Of a stretch of DNA of 64,000 nucleotides, positions 26,753 to 37,031 are shown piece by piece (positions within the stretch are counted from its first letter, which is position 1; every line of letters begins with the position of its first letter). Under the pieces are notes generated by a model that searched no databases, was not told the origin of the DNA, and saw only the letters and a program-made list of their open reading frames with translations. The translations under genes and the position numbers were made by a program. Source of the stretch: Chloroflexi bacterium HGW-Chloroflexi-4 (GTDB lineage: Bacteria; Chloroflexota; Anaerolineae; Anaerolineales; Anaerolineaceae). The DNA lies in the NCBI GenBank assembly GCA_002840715.1, contig PHBW01000006.1, positions 62,001-126,000 on the forward strand, given 5' to 3'.

Positions 26753-29700
26753 TTATCTGACCTCCATCAACACCGCCCTCACTAGCACCCTGCGTTGATA
26801 CTCGCCACTCTCCTCATCATACCCCTGACAGGTCACAAGCGTCAGCCAGGCTTTTTCTTGATGTTTCATCATCGCCTTTATATTTTCCGGCTTGACGCTC
26901 AAAACTTCACGTACTTCATAAACATATTCATCTCCCCATGCGTGAAGAATCACCTTATCGCCAAATTTCAGCTTCTCCAATCCATAGAACGGACCAGGTT
27001 GATTGAGTGCGTCCCAAACATGCGCAGCAATCACAGAGTTACCCAGGTTCCCCAGTTGAGCGCTGCCTTCAAGCCATCCAGCCCGCGTGCCAAGCCAGGT
27101 TACATCCCAAGCGTCGTTTACTTTTGGCACGCCGGTGATCGAGGTCTCAAGCGCTAAAACAGGCACCTCAAGCCACTCCTCGCCAAGATCCGTGTAAGCA
27201 ATTCGTTGTGGCAATAATGGTGTGATCACATTCTGCCGAAAACCCGTCACCGGTATGAACGGCAAACCACTGGAAAAAGTCTCCTTATTAATATTTGAAT
27301 CTGTGGTGGGTGGCTTGTTACTATCATTGCCTGGGTCTGATCCGCTGCCTGGTGTGTCCCCACCCGAACCAGGTTCATCCGCACCACTACCGCTTTGGAT
27401 CGTAAAAGAGATCACCGAATTTACACCATTATTCAACGGGATGCCTGCCATATCTTTAATGGTATTCTCGCCGCAAATAATTAAAGTGTATTTACCACGG
27501 GGTAGATTGACACCGAAGTTGAGCAAAAGGTCTGTTCTAAAATGGTCTGCATCATACTGGACGTTATTAATTACGACTCTTTTATCATCACCGTTATGGA
27601 TATCGCAGGTTTGAGTTTCAAGAATCTGATTGCTGCCCCATTCAATCAACCTATAATTTTCGGCATTATTTGCCGAGTCTTGGGTACCATCATGAAGTAC
27701 ATTCTTGCTGAATTGAACACTGAGATGATTTATTCCCTCTTTTAGGATTTGCCCTTCATGAGGAGTGTCATATTCGTCATTTGTTACAGTTGGTGGAACG
27801 AATTCATCTGGTGATTTAATGGTTGAATAGGAAAATAAATAATCTTTTTTCATATTATCAGGTGGATCATCACTATCCACATCAACAATTTTGTCAGCCT
27901 TTACTCTAACTGTACAGGTATCTGAATATTCAAATTTTTTATCCATTCCGAACTCATATGTGATCGGCCCTTTTTGAATAAACGTTGAGTATGATCCACC
28001 TTTAGAGCAATCGACTGAAATCCAACCTGGCATAAGTTCAACCGGTTCAGAAAAAGTGACACTCATTTTCTTCTCAATGGCAACATCCACTGCGCCATCC
28101 GGTGGAAAGGTCTCAACAACCGATGGCGGTTGATCAGCGGGTGATACCGTTGAGAAAATAATAGAATAATCTCCATCCATATCGTCCGGAGGATCCTTCG
28201 CATCCAGATCGTGAATCTGCGAAGCATACATGGTTAAGGCACAGCTTTCATTGTTTGCAAAATCAACAACGGGAGTGATCACCTTTTTTTGTGAGGTTCC
28301 GCTGGTAATGTATGAATGATTTCCGCTTAGCGAACATATCAATTCTGCCCATGTATTTGTTACTTCGATCGCTTCACTGAAATCAATCGTTATGCTGCTA
28401 TCCGTTGCGATATCGGTGGCACCATTAGATGGTAAGGTTTGAGTAATGCTTGGCGCGGTATCAGGGTGTTCTGCCGTAGAAAAGTTTATTGTCTGATCCA
28501 GAAGCATTTCATCAGGAGGATCTTTTGCATCGAGATCAGTAACATACTGTGCTGAAATAGTGAGTAAACAATCATCATCAAATTGGAGGTTGCGATCTGG
28601 CTTAACCAGATATTCAGTCGGACCTCCAGAAATGGTTACCGCAAAGTCACCCCCTATATCACATGTGAGTAATGGGGTTCGGGAGTCAACGATGACAGGT
28701 TCATTAAAGTCAAGTTTAAACGATTAATTTACATCGACCATCTCGGCGCCATTTGCAGGGAGGGATGACAATAAATATGGGGCTGAGTCTGGCGTGGTAA
28801 GGGTTGAAAATGAAATTGTGAAATCAGACGGCATGCTGTCAGGAGGGTCATCACTATCAAGATCATGGATGTCTGCAGCTTGAACCGAGAGAGTACACGT
28901 TTCTTCGTTTTCAAAAGGTTCATCAGGCGTCAGGACGAAAGTTGTTGATCCAGAGACCACTTCTGCCGGGTGCGTTCCGCTTGTGGAGCAATTGATCGAG
29001 AACCAGCCAGGCGAAACCAATACTGGTTCTGAAAAATTGATACTTAAGGAGCTATCCAACGGAATCTCCACGGCGTCGTTGGCAGGCGAAATATTTGTGA
29101 TAATCGGTGCTGCATCTGGAGGGAGAATTGTGGAAAAGTTGAAGGAATAATCCTTGTTTATCACATCTGGTGGATCAGTAGCATCTTGATCAACCACTTT
29201 CTCTGCTTTTACTGTAACAGTACATTGATCTCCAAAAACAAAATCAATTGTAGGGTCAATCGAAAAAGACTGTGGACCGCCGCTTACTGCAATCGAATGT
29301 TGATTACTTTTCGAACAGGATAGTGTAAGCCATCCAACCAATAAATCTACAGGTTCTGAAAAAGATATTGCCAGGTTAGCATCCAGGGCAACATTTATCG
29401 CATTATTGTCAGGGGTTATTGACATGATTGCTGGAGGGTTGTCAATTCCATATGGAATCAATGAAAAATCATCCACAGCCAATCCATCATTTATTCCATT
29501 GGTGACGGGGTGGTCACGCCATCTGATCCAGAATGAACCTCCAGGAGCGATATTCAATCCTGAAATGGTGTAAGACTTGTCAAGTTTATTAGTTGGGTGA
29601 TTGCCATTTTTTGCTCCTTCAGTGTCTTTATTGGGAGTAAAAAAGATAAGATCATCATAACTATGCCAAGTGCCGTTATTCAATGAGGTGGCATCTAAGG

Positions 29701-30160
29701 ATATTTCAAAGATCAGTTTATCAGAACGGCCAGACTTACCGAGGCGCCATTCTTCTCCAGTATATTTTATCGATAATGATTGGATGACCCCTCCAGTATG
29801 GTTAGTGAAAGATGCTCCATATAACGGTACAAAGCTCGGGTCTTGAAGCCCTCCTAAGGCACGATCAGTCTCATTGATCGATCCATAACTATAAGTGTCA
29901 CCAGTGGAGTATGATCCTGTGCTAATCTGGTATTTATTATTTACGTTGTTACTCGTCTCTGTTTCAGATAACACCCATCCAAAAGGGAAAGTATCTGATT
30001 CACCATTGTTTGACAGAGTGTTGAAATCTTGTAAATAAGGGGTTCCGAGGGCAGATATGCCAATACTGTTGTCTGCTATTACATAAAAAGGTTCAAGCTG
30101 AACGAAAAATTGACAGACTATTACGAAAGCGATAAACAATTTTCGAATTATTGATCTCAT
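26753..30160 (-). pseudogene. Secreted Ig-repeat protein with C-terminal sortase domain, split by one in-frame stop
   Basis: One frame runs from an ATG at 30160 (GGAGGG upstream) to 26753, about 1,135 codons, broken only by a TAA at 28724-28726. Order: signal peptide; an N-terminal domain of about 200 residues; five Ig-like (Big_5-type) repeats each ending near DxDxxDPPDxM...FST; a sixth more divergent unit; a Gly/Ser/Pro linker; and a sortase domain. The sortase His lies in AAHVWD, Cys in TLVTCQG and Arg in YQRRVLVR. The stop falls in the third repeat at a position where a serine (TCA) would fit. The N-terminal piece alone would lack the sortase. It may be a recent loss, a strain variant or a sequencing error. 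Confidence 0.82.
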
Positions 30161-30199
30161 TAGCCCTCCCAAGATTTCCCCGAAAAATAAATAGAACAC

Positions 30200-30615
30200 G
30201 ATCCAACAATCAGACAGATTAATGGAGTGTTTAACAATCTAATCACTTCTTTAATTGATAAAGTTTTACCAGTAAAAAGGAAATTTGATTTTTGGTGGCG
30301 TCGATGAGGATTTGATCGCGTAATAAATCAAAATCAGTATAGCCAAACAATATTAGTATTGATAGATATATTTGTTTGATTTTGAAAAGTAAACCTATGG
30401 ATATTTACTAATTAATCACAGAAAGTGATGAACTAAAAAAGCCAAACTTAATGCCAAAGGATTATTTGATTTTTTATGCTTTATGCTTTTTTTGGATTTC
30501 TTCGATGAAACATTGCCTAACAAATTCGGGCGAGTCCATGACCCGCCCGAAGAAATTAAAAATTTTACTTGAATTTCGCAGATTTGTGGTTTTGCTGGTT
30601 TTTGCCCGCCAATAA
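30200..30615. other. AT-rich intergenic stretch with a possible terminator
   Basis: About 415 bases with no credible gene. An 8-bp stem TTCGGGCG / CGCCCGAA at 30525-30551 lies downstream of pepF and is followed on the minus strand by TTTGTT. This is a weak terminator candidate. Confidence 0.4.
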
Positions 30616-32424
30616 CTACTTGATCTCGCAGTAGCGGTTGACCCGGTCTTCGATCACCTTGAGGCTGCCCTGCCAGAAGCTTTTCTGACGCAGGTCAATG
30701 CCAAAGCGCATGGCCAGTTCAGCAGCCGTGCCCTCACCAGTGCTGGCGAGCAGCGCTTTATAATCCGCGACGAAAGCGGGGCCGCGCTGCTGATAAATAG
30801 CATACAGACCGGTGGCGAAGAGCAAACCGAAAGCATATGGATAGTTGTAGAAGGAAAGACCGGCTGAATAATAATGCGGCTTCCATGTCCACATCCATTT
30901 TTGAAGATACTTTTCATCCAACGCGTCGCCGTAAGTTGCTTTTTGGGCGTTTTCCATGATCTCGCACAACTCGTCCGCACTGAGTTCGGATTTCTCACGG
31001 CGCTCGAACACTTCCTTTTCAAACAGGTAGCGAGAATATATATCTACAATCACCTGGGCGTCGCCGATGAGCTGCGTTTCGAGAATTGCCAGTTCTTCTT
31101 GAGGATTTTTGATCAGCTTAAGCGCTGCATTGGTGACAATTGTCTCACACATGATTGAGGCAGTTTCAGCCAAAGTCATGGGAGTGTTCTTTTGCAATTC
31201 CGTCTTACCGGCTTTCACCATGCAGTCATTGTGAAAGCCGTGTCCAAGTTCGTGCGCCAGGGTGGATACCTGGTCGAGAGAGCCGTCAAAGTTGCACAGG
31301 ATGCGGCTCTCACCCACACCGGGAACATCCATGCAGAAAGCCCCCCCGCGTTTACCGTCGCGCTGTTCGGCATCGATCCAGTTGTGATCCACAGCATGTT
31401 TGGCAAAGTTGCTGAGATCAGGTGAAAAACCTTCAAAATGAGTTAGTATGAAATCTTTGGCTTCATCAAATGAAAAACTGGTTTTTGATTCACCGGAGGG
31501 TGCAAAAAGGTTCCACCACTGCAACTGCTTGACCCCAAACCGGGCGGCTTTGGCTTTGAAATACTTTCGGAACATAGGGAAGGAATCATGCATCGCTTCA
31601 AGCATGGTTTCCAGCGTTTCACGATCCAGGCGGGCGATATCAATCGAGCTATGGAGGGCATCCTTGCGTCCGCGGTGGCGGTTGAGAGTGTTGACTTCGC
31701 CTTTTATTCCGTTCATGGCGGCGGCTAGGGGTTCTTTCACCGTTGGCCAGGCTTGATTCTCGGCTTCGTATCCGCGGCGGCGAGTGTCTTCATCAGGGTG
31801 AGAGCGCATATTGATTAATGCAGGCATGGGTAGTTTCTGCACTTTGCCATCCAGTTCAAAATCCACGCTAAGCTGTGACGTGACCGTGCCTTGCAACTTT
31901 TCCCAGCCGTTAGCGCCGCTCAGGTTGAGTTCAGAAGCCAACGTTTCTTCGGCTGTCGACATCAGATACTTGCTTTGCTCGGCAGCTTCTTTCACAAAGA
32001 AGGCATGCGCGCTGACCATTTCATTGACTTTAATTGCGGCGGGAAGTTTGTCTGCCACTTTACCCAACCAGGCGCGGGCTTGCATGAAGACCTGGTCCGT
32101 TTTGACGCTGACCAGTTCATATTCAGACAGCTTTTTCTGGGCTTCTTTATTGTAAGAATCGGTGGAGATAAAGGATTCAAGATAAGAGCGCATCGTGCCG
32201 GCTACCAATAAAATCTGGTTGAAGCGGTCGAGCAAGTCGGATGCCGTTTCAGCAATCAACATATCTGTTGATGATGCATCGACTCTACTGACTTTCTCAG
32301 CCAGATACTTTTCTTGTTCGGTAAGCAGGTTTTTTAATTTATTGAAATCCGCGGCATATTGAGGTGAATCGAGTGAAGGATAGACATTGGTGAGATCCCA
32401 ATGAGGTGGATTTTTGGGTGCCAT
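30616..32424 (-). CDS. pepF: Oligoendopeptidase F (M3 metallopeptidase)
   Basis: A 602-residue zinc peptidase that trims short peptides in the cytoplasm. The HExxH motif is in STLAHELGHGFH near residue 393, followed by the downstream glutamate in ETASIMCETIV. The length is typical for PepF (about 600). An AAGGAG site lies before the ATG. It stands alone on the minus strand. Confidence 0.95.
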   Translation of the reverse strand: MAPKNPPHWDLTNVYPSLDSPQYAADFNKLKNLLTEQEKYLAEKVSRVDASSTDMLIAETASDLLDRFNQILLVAGTMRSYLESFISTDSYNKEAQKKLSEYELVSVKTDQVFMQARAWLGKVADKLPAAIKVNEMVSAHAFFVKEAAEQSKYLMSTAEETLASELNLSGANGWEKLQGTVTSQLSVDFELDGKVQKLPMPALINMRSHPDEDTRRRGYEAENQAWPTVKEPLAAAMNGIKGEVNTLNRHRGRKDALHSSIDIARLDRETLETMLEAMHDSFPMFRKYFKAKAARFGVKQLQWWNLFAPSGESKTSFSFDEAKDFILTHFEGFSPDLSNFAKHAVDHNWIDAEQRDGKRGGAFCMDVPGVGESRILCNFDGSLDQVSTLAHELGHGFHNDCMVKAGKTELQKNTPMTLAETASIMCETIVTNAALKLIKNPQEELAILETQLIGDAQVIVDIYSRYLFEKEVFERREKSELSADELCEIMENAQKATYGDALDEKYLQKWMWTWKPHYYSAGLSFYNYPYAFGLLFATGLYAIYQQRGPAFVADYKALLASTGEGTAAELAMRFGIDLRQKSFWQGSLKVIEDRVNRYCEIK

Positions 32425-32522
32425 TTGATCTCCTTGGAAGTTGAGTAGGTGGTAATGTGATTATATTACAAAGCGACACCGCCTTCAAAAAACGGTGTCT
32501 TGATTGTTAAATCTTGTCATTG

Positions 32523-33269
32523 TTAATTTGGAATTTTCGGAGGCACTGATTGTAATTTCAATTTTTTCTCACGTGCATTGGCTCTACTGAGCAAGATACG
32601 GTAAAGAATCATAAAGAATAGCAGTCCACCAGTGATCAAATAGAATATTTGGGCTCCGAGTGCTGAAGTATCTGTGCCTGCCAGTAAGCCGTGAATCAAA
32701 ACTAAAATGTAAGTGGCAAAACTGACAAAATGGAGGGCACGCCAGGTTTTTGGACCAATTTTTTTGCGCAGATAAAAGCTGATAGTGATAATCAACATGG
32801 TATAAAAACCGATTTGCCCCAAGCCAACCGCAACAGGTTTGTAGCCCGTGGTGGCGAAAGGTAAGAGCACCTGAGCGAGCGAAAAATTGATGTAATGGTC
32901 CCCCATGAGGATTAACCCATGAAAGAGTCCGAAAGAAAGTCCGATAATGCTAGTAAATTGATGGAGTTCAATTGTGGGTGGCAATCCGGGCCACAATACT
33001 GATAGCTTGTTGGTTATGCCAGTGCCGAGGACCATGGATAACCACAGCAAGAAATAGGCTGAAAAAGCGCTACCTCGTGAAAGATACCAAAAGGCCTTTG
33101 GATCTGCACCTGATACGGATTGTGTTAATGAAAGCTGCCAATTGGGCAAAAAAATTGCAGCAGTCAAAGCGCCTAAAAATGCTGCCAACATGATGAATGC
33201 AAATCCGCCCAGGTTTACTGAAGCTTCCACATCCTCTATATTGATTGATTGTGAGTTATTTGATTCCAT
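32523..33269 (-). CDS. Ferric-reductase-like transmembrane heme protein
   Basis: 248 residues with about six helices. The histidines expected to ligate b-type hemes lie in ELHQFTSIIGLSFGLFHG and WRALHFVSFATYILVLIHG, as in the ferric-reductase-like/MsrQ transmembrane domain family. It has no C-terminal FAD/NADPH reductase domain, so an electron partner must be separate. It overlaps apbE by 34 bases, so the two products probably work together in moving electrons across the membrane. Confidence 0.85.
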   Translation of the reverse strand: MESNNSQSINIEDVEASVNLGGFAFIMLAAFLGALTAAIFLPNWQLSLTQSVSGADPKAFWYLSRGSAFSAYFLLWLSMVLGTGITNKLSVLWPGLPPTIELHQFTSIIGLSFGLFHGLILMGDHYINFSLAQVLLPFATTGYKPVAVGLGQIGFYTMLIITISFYLRKKIGPKTWRALHFVSFATYILVLIHGLLAGTDTSALGAQIFYLITGGLLFFMILYRILLSRANAREKKLKLQSVPPKIPN

Positions 33270-34195
33270 CTTTCATTCCATTGCCTTTCAATAAAGCCTG
33301 CACTTTTCATTATCTCACCATTTTCGAGCACCAAGAGGTAATCCACATTGGGTTGAGCGTTCAACCAGACTGCCCCTTCGGTACTACCTAGAATAACACC
33401 CATTTTTGCATTCATTTCTGCCAACATCAGGTCTTTAGCTACAACAGTTGCTGTATACACATCAGAATCAGCGGGCTGATTGGTGCGAGTGTCAATCAGA
33501 TGATGCTGCCAGCGATTATTCGTGAACCACTTTCGATAATCACGGCCTGAGGTTGCCACACCACCTTGGGCGATCATTAGGAGTCCGAGGTTGTTTTCTT
33601 TATTGATCGGATCAGCAACCCCGATAGGCCATTCTGAACCATCCAGAAGACGTGAGCTAACTGCGATATCACCGCCTGCATCCACTAACACCGGAGCAAA
33701 TGATTGCAACCGAAGCATCGTTTGATGGGCAGCCCAGCCTTTGGCAAAACCGCCAAAATCAAGTTGGGTTCCATATGGAATAGTGACAGTGCGTTTTTTA
33801 TCATCAATTTCGAATTCCTGGCTGCCGTTTGCCACCAGGGTGTTTGGCAGCCTTAGAGCTTTATCAGTCACAGTAATCAATTTTTCAAAATCTTCGGTGT
33901 ATCCTGCTGTTTGTAGGGAATTTAAAATTAACGGGTTTATCAATCCATTGGTTTCATGACTTATATTACGCGCCAGAGTAGCAACTTCAAAGAATGATTC
34001 ACTAACTTTTTGGGGGGTTCCAGCATGTCGATTGAACTGACTTAACTCGCTGGTTAATCGAAACCGACTGAAGGATTCTTCCCATTCTTCAAACCAATCA
34101 CGCGACTTGAATACTTCATTTATCAGATTGAGGTCTTCAGTATCCATTGCAATCAGGATTCTGGAACCCATGGCATGAAACGTTATTGTTTTCAT
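33236..34195 (-). CDS. apbE: FAD:protein FMN transferase
   Basis: Attaches FMN covalently to Thr/Ser of target proteins using FAD. 319 residues with the family motifs GGFAKGWAA and LVDAGGDIAVSSR, and the C-terminal metal/flavin segment (DVYTATVVAKDLMLAEMNAK). Most ApbE proteins are lipoproteins or secreted; this one begins MKTITFHAMGSRI with no signal peptide, so its site of action is unclear. It lies between a heme membrane protein and the PepSY/small-protein pairs. Candidate targets are the small anchored proteins upstream. Confidence 0.9.
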   Translation of the reverse strand: MKTITFHAMGSRILIAMDTEDLNLINEVFKSRDWFEEWEESFSRFRLTSELSQFNRHAGTPQKVSESFFEVATLARNISHETNGLINPLILNSLQTAGYTEDFEKLITVTDKALRLPNTLVANGSQEFEIDDKKRTVTIPYGTQLDFGGFAKGWAAHQTMLRLQSFAPVLVDAGGDIAVSSRLLDGSEWPIGVADPINKENNLGLLMIAQGGVATSGRDYRKWFTNNRWQHHLIDTRTNQPADSDVYTATVVAKDLMLAEMNAKMGVILGSTEGAVWLNAQPNVDYLLVLENGEIMKSAGFIERQWNERWNQITHNQSI

Positions 34196-34629
34196 GGTTT
34201 TGACGATTGCGTTGTGGTGACTGGCGCCGGAGGTAATACTGCAGGCGCACTTTGATCGACATTAGTATTCGTTGAAGGGTTGGTCAGACTTGGAACAGTT
34301 AACGATGCGGTTGAGGGTGCTGCAGTTGGCTTGGCAACTTCTCGCAACGCATTTTCGGTAGTCGGCTGGGAACTGGTTGTCACGTTGGCGTTAGCCTTAA
34401 GTGCACTTAGGTCAACTTTGAGAACCGGGACGAGTGTTGGCAATGGAGCCTGATCAGTGTTTGTGACTGTTTTATCATTCATGTTGCTTTGGGCATTTGC
34501 ATTTACCAGATCTTTATTTGCCAGTAGATTCCATATTCCTAATGTGCCGGCAATTGAACTGACTGCGATCATATATTTAAAGGCATCTGAAACAAAATGT
34601 TTTTTACGATGGGTCGTTGGTTTTTCCAT
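34192..34629 (-). CDS. Small anchored Thr/Pro-rich protein, copy 1
   Basis: 145 residues of an unrecognised family. A basic N-terminus (HRKKHFV) precedes one membrane helix (FKYMIAVSSIAGTLGIWNLLA), then a long low-complexity extracytoplasmic region. Fixed points shared with the second copy at 35684-36175 are PTLVP, LxVDLSxL, LREVA(K/R)P and a C-terminus ending PVTTTQSS(K/R)P. It overlaps apbE by 4 bases, so both are co-translated. The threonine-rich tail is a conceivable flavin attachment site, but it lacks the alanine of the known ApbE motif. Confidence 0.75.
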   Translation of the reverse strand: MEKPTTHRKKHFVSDAFKYMIAVSSIAGTLGIWNLLANKDLVNANAQSNMNDKTVTNTDQAPLPTLVPVLKVDLSALKANANVTTSSQPTTENALREVAKPTAAPSTASLTVPSLTNPSTNTNVDQSAPAVLPPAPVTTTQSSKP

Positions 34630-34658
34630 TTTTATTCACCTAATCTTTATTTGTTTCG

Positions 34659-35387
34659 TTAATCATCGTCTTCTTCATGTGAATCGTCAGATAATTCTGG
34701 GTGATCGTCGTCATCAGAACTAGATGAAGTTTGAGCAGGAGATGCCATTTGAACAGCAACGACTTTTCCGGTCATATCCACAAAAACGCTTTGTCCATCA
34801 GCAAATTGGATGACATAAACTGAAGCGCCATTAAAGGTTGAGGTATTCATTGAAACAGGCTGGCTGGTCTTCAAGTAGTTCACAGCAATGTATAAAGCCT
34901 GTTCGCTGGTTATTTTCGTTACAGCTTTTTGCAAACCATTGAAGAGCACAGCACCGGTATTTGCGTCCACATAAACTTTGCCATTACCATAAATCACTTC
35001 ATATGCGGGTGTTCCACTGAAACTCACCAATTCAGGCAGAGTTTTCGGTGCCACACCTGCAATTTGTTGGGCAATGGCAGAAGCTTGTTCTGGAGAAAAT
35101 AAATAGGGCGAGGTTGCTTCTAGGGTCGGCTCCTGGTTGGATTGAGGTGTAATTTCATTTGCCAATGTGGCAATTTGCTGGTTGGCAAATTCGATTTGTT
35201 GATTCGCCTGAGCTATGATTTGTTGATAAGCCGCTTCGCGTTCTGCAAAAGCAGTAGCATCCACTGTCGGGCTAGAGTTTGATTGTGGGTTATTGTCTGC
35301 TGATACTTTGGTAATCACACCGATACCAATAGTAATAACAAAAACGGTTATAAAAATTGAAATAGCAACTGAGGCTTTATTTTTCAT
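34659..35387 (-). CDS. PepSY-like secreted/anchored protein, copy 1
   Basis: 242 residues. One N-terminal membrane helix, a coiled-coil-like stretch rich in Gln and Ala (AQANQQIEFANQQIATLAN), two PepSY-like units (EQASAIAQQIAG...YGNGKVYVDANTGAVLF and EQALYIAVNYL...FADGQSVFVDMTGKVVAV), and a strongly acidic C-terminus (DDDDHPELSDDSHEEDDD). PepSY domains often accompany heme or flavin electron-transfer and metal-reductase membrane proteins. It is first gene of the operon that ends with the heme protein. A paralogue lies at 36168-36959. Confidence 0.78.
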   Translation of the reverse strand: MKNKASVAISIFITVFVITIGIGVITKVSADNNPQSNSSPTVDATAFAEREAAYQQIIAQANQQIEFANQQIATLANEITPQSNQEPTLEATSPYLFSPEQASAIAQQIAGVAPKTLPELVSFSGTPAYEVIYGNGKVYVDANTGAVLFNGLQKAVTKITSEQALYIAVNYLKTSQPVSMNTSTFNGASVYVIQFADGQSVFVDMTGKVVAVQMASPAQTSSSSDDDDHPELSDDSHEEDDD

Positions 35388-35419
35388 GATATTTTCCTTT
35401 TCTTATTAGGTTCATGATA

Positions 35420-35425
35420 AGAATA
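35420..35425 (-). promoter_or_regulatory. -10 element of the PepSY-1 operon
   Basis: TATTCT on the minus strand, 32 bases before the start codon. There is no good -35 element. An activator box lies 38 bases upstream, the same arrangement as at the second copy. Confidence 0.55.
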
Positions 35426-35463
35426 CACTTTCAAGATTGGAAAACATAAGGAAAATTTTCAAA

Positions 35464-35485
35464 TTATTCCAATCAAATTCCAATC
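35464..35485 (-). promoter_or_regulatory. Candidate response-regulator box, PepSY-1 operon
   Basis: Two direct 11-base repeats on the minus strand, GATTGGAATTT then GATTGGAATAA. The 11-bp period is typical of OmpR/PhoB-family binding sites. The gap to the -10 element is 38 bases. Confidence 0.65.
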
Positions 35486-35683
35486 TTTGGTGCAATAATC
35501 AAGAAATAGTTTTTATTGAATTTGAGAATTATTTATTTTCTTGATCCTTTGTATTCAACAAAAAAGTAAAATATCTTTGTAAAACAGCTTAACTTTATAG
35601 TAGATAATAGGTTGATCATCCTATTCATGAATAGCAAACTGCCCAAGAATTACTTTATCTTGGGCTGTTTAAAATGAATAATT

Positions 35684-36175
35684 TTATGGTCTTGAAGATT
35701 GTGTCGTGGTCACGGGATTTGGAGCACTAACTACTGGTTCTGAAGAGGTAGTAGCAGGCGCATTTTGATTTCCTGATGAAGGCGACGACACATTTTCTCC
35801 CGAAATTATTATTGGAGAAACGACAGTTGATGCAGCAGGGCGCGCAACTTCTCGTAATGGAACAGCCTCGGTAACGACAGTAGCTACATCTAGTGGACCA
35901 CCACCACCTTTTTGTAATGAACTTAAGTCAATAGTTAATATAGGAACAAGAGTTGGTATCGGATCTAAGTTGGCCTCTGGTGCTGTTTGTCCATTAGTTT
36001 TGTCTTGGGCAATGACCAAATCATTATTCGCCAACAAGGTCCAAATTCCCAATGTGCCTGCCATGGAACTAATTGCAAGCAAATACTTGAAAGTATTTGT
36101 CACAAATGACTTTTTACGATGAGGCAATGGATGACTCATTGAAGTTGTTGTTGAGTTTTTAAGATTCTTAATCAT
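35684..36175 (-). CDS. Small anchored Thr/Pro-rich protein, copy 2
   Basis: 163 residues, paralogue of 34192-34629. The same design: HRKKSFV, membrane helix (FKYLLAISSMAGTLGIWTLLA), PIPTLVPIL, VDLSSL-like segment, LREVARP and a C-terminus PVTTTQSSRP. The ATG at 36175 overlaps the upstream PepSY-2 stop by 8 bases; an internal ATG at 36139 aligns better with copy 1. Not followed by its own apbE or heme gene. Function unknown. Confidence 0.72.
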   Translation of the reverse strand: MIKNLKNSTTTSMSHPLPHRKKSFVTNTFKYLLAISSMAGTLGIWTLLANNDLVIAQDKTNGQTAPEANLDPIPTLVPILTIDLSSLQKGGGGPLDVATVVTEAVPLREVARPAASTVVSPIIISGENVSSPSSGNQNAPATTSSEPVVSAPNPVTTTQSSRP

Positions 36176-36959
36176 CTTCTGATTCTGTCTCTATCTCTAT
36201 CTCTATCTCTGGTTCTGATTCAATTTCTGTACTTGAGGATGAGTTTGATGTTGATACCGTTGAGTTTTGTGAGGAATTTGATGATGAATAACTCGTGGAA
36301 TTGTAGGAAGGTTGAGAAGGAGCTGCCATTTGAACAGCGATTATGTTTCCTGTCATACTCACATAGACACTTTGTCCATCTTCAAAATACACTACATATA
36401 CAGGCAAACCATTAAATGACGATGTGTACATTGAAATAGGTTGGCTAAATGGCAAATAACTAACTGCAATATATAAGGCTTGCTCATTTGTAATTATTTG
36501 CGGAATACTATTATATAAAACTTCTCCGGTGCCAGCATCGATATAGATTTCTCCAGTTTCAAACTTAACTTCATACGCTGGTGAACCACTAAAATTTACC
36601 AGTTCAGGAGAAGATACTGGAACCAAACCGGCAACTTGTTGAGCAATTGCGGATGCTTGTTCAATATTAATTTCATAGGTTGAATTTGTCTCAGCTACTG
36701 ATTCAATGGTCGGAGTTGAAATATTTTGATTCGCTAAAGTGGCAATTTGTTGATTGGCTAGTTCTATTTGTTGGTTAGCGTTTGCGATGATTTGTTTGTA
36801 AACTTCTTCTCTTTGAGCATACACTGTTGTATCAAAGGTTGGGTTGGCATTAACTTTTGGAGAATTATTTGCTGAAACTTTCGAAATCACTCCTATACCA
36901 GCCGTTATGATAAAAATAGTAATAAATGTAGCTATTGCTAATGACATTTTATTTTTCAT
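36168..36959 (-). CDS. PepSY-like secreted/anchored protein, copy 2
   Basis: 263 residues, paralogue of 34659-35387. It has the same order: membrane helix, Gln/Ala-rich ANQQIELANQQIATLAN segment, two PepSY-like units and an acidic, low-complexity tail (EPEIEIEIETESEDD preceded by a long Ser run). The two copies diverge enough that the duplication is not recent. It shares an intergenic region with the divergent response-regulator gene. Confidence 0.78.
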   Translation of the reverse strand: MKNKMSLAIATFITIFIITAGIGVISKVSANNSPKVNANPTFDTTVYAQREEVYKQIIANANQQIELANQQIATLANQNISTPTIESVAETNSTYEINIEQASAIAQQVAGLVPVSSPELVNFSGSPAYEVKFETGEIYIDAGTGEVLYNSIPQIITNEQALYIAVSYLPFSQPISMYTSSFNGLPVYVVYFEDGQSVYVSMTGNIIAVQMAAPSQPSYNSTSYSSSNSSQNSTVSTSNSSSSTEIESEPEIEIEIETESEDD

Positions 36960-36987
36960 TTTATTCCTTTCCTACTTTAATAATCCA

Positions 36988-36993
36988 AGAATA
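36988..36993 (-). promoter_or_regulatory. -10 element of the PepSY-2 operon
   Basis: TATTCT on the minus strand, 28 bases before the start codon, with a weak -35 (CCTTTT). It aligns exactly with the element at the PepSY-1 operon. Confidence 0.55.
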
Positions 36994-37031
36994 CTTGATC
37001 AAAATTGGAAAAAAGGAAGAATTATCCTCCA

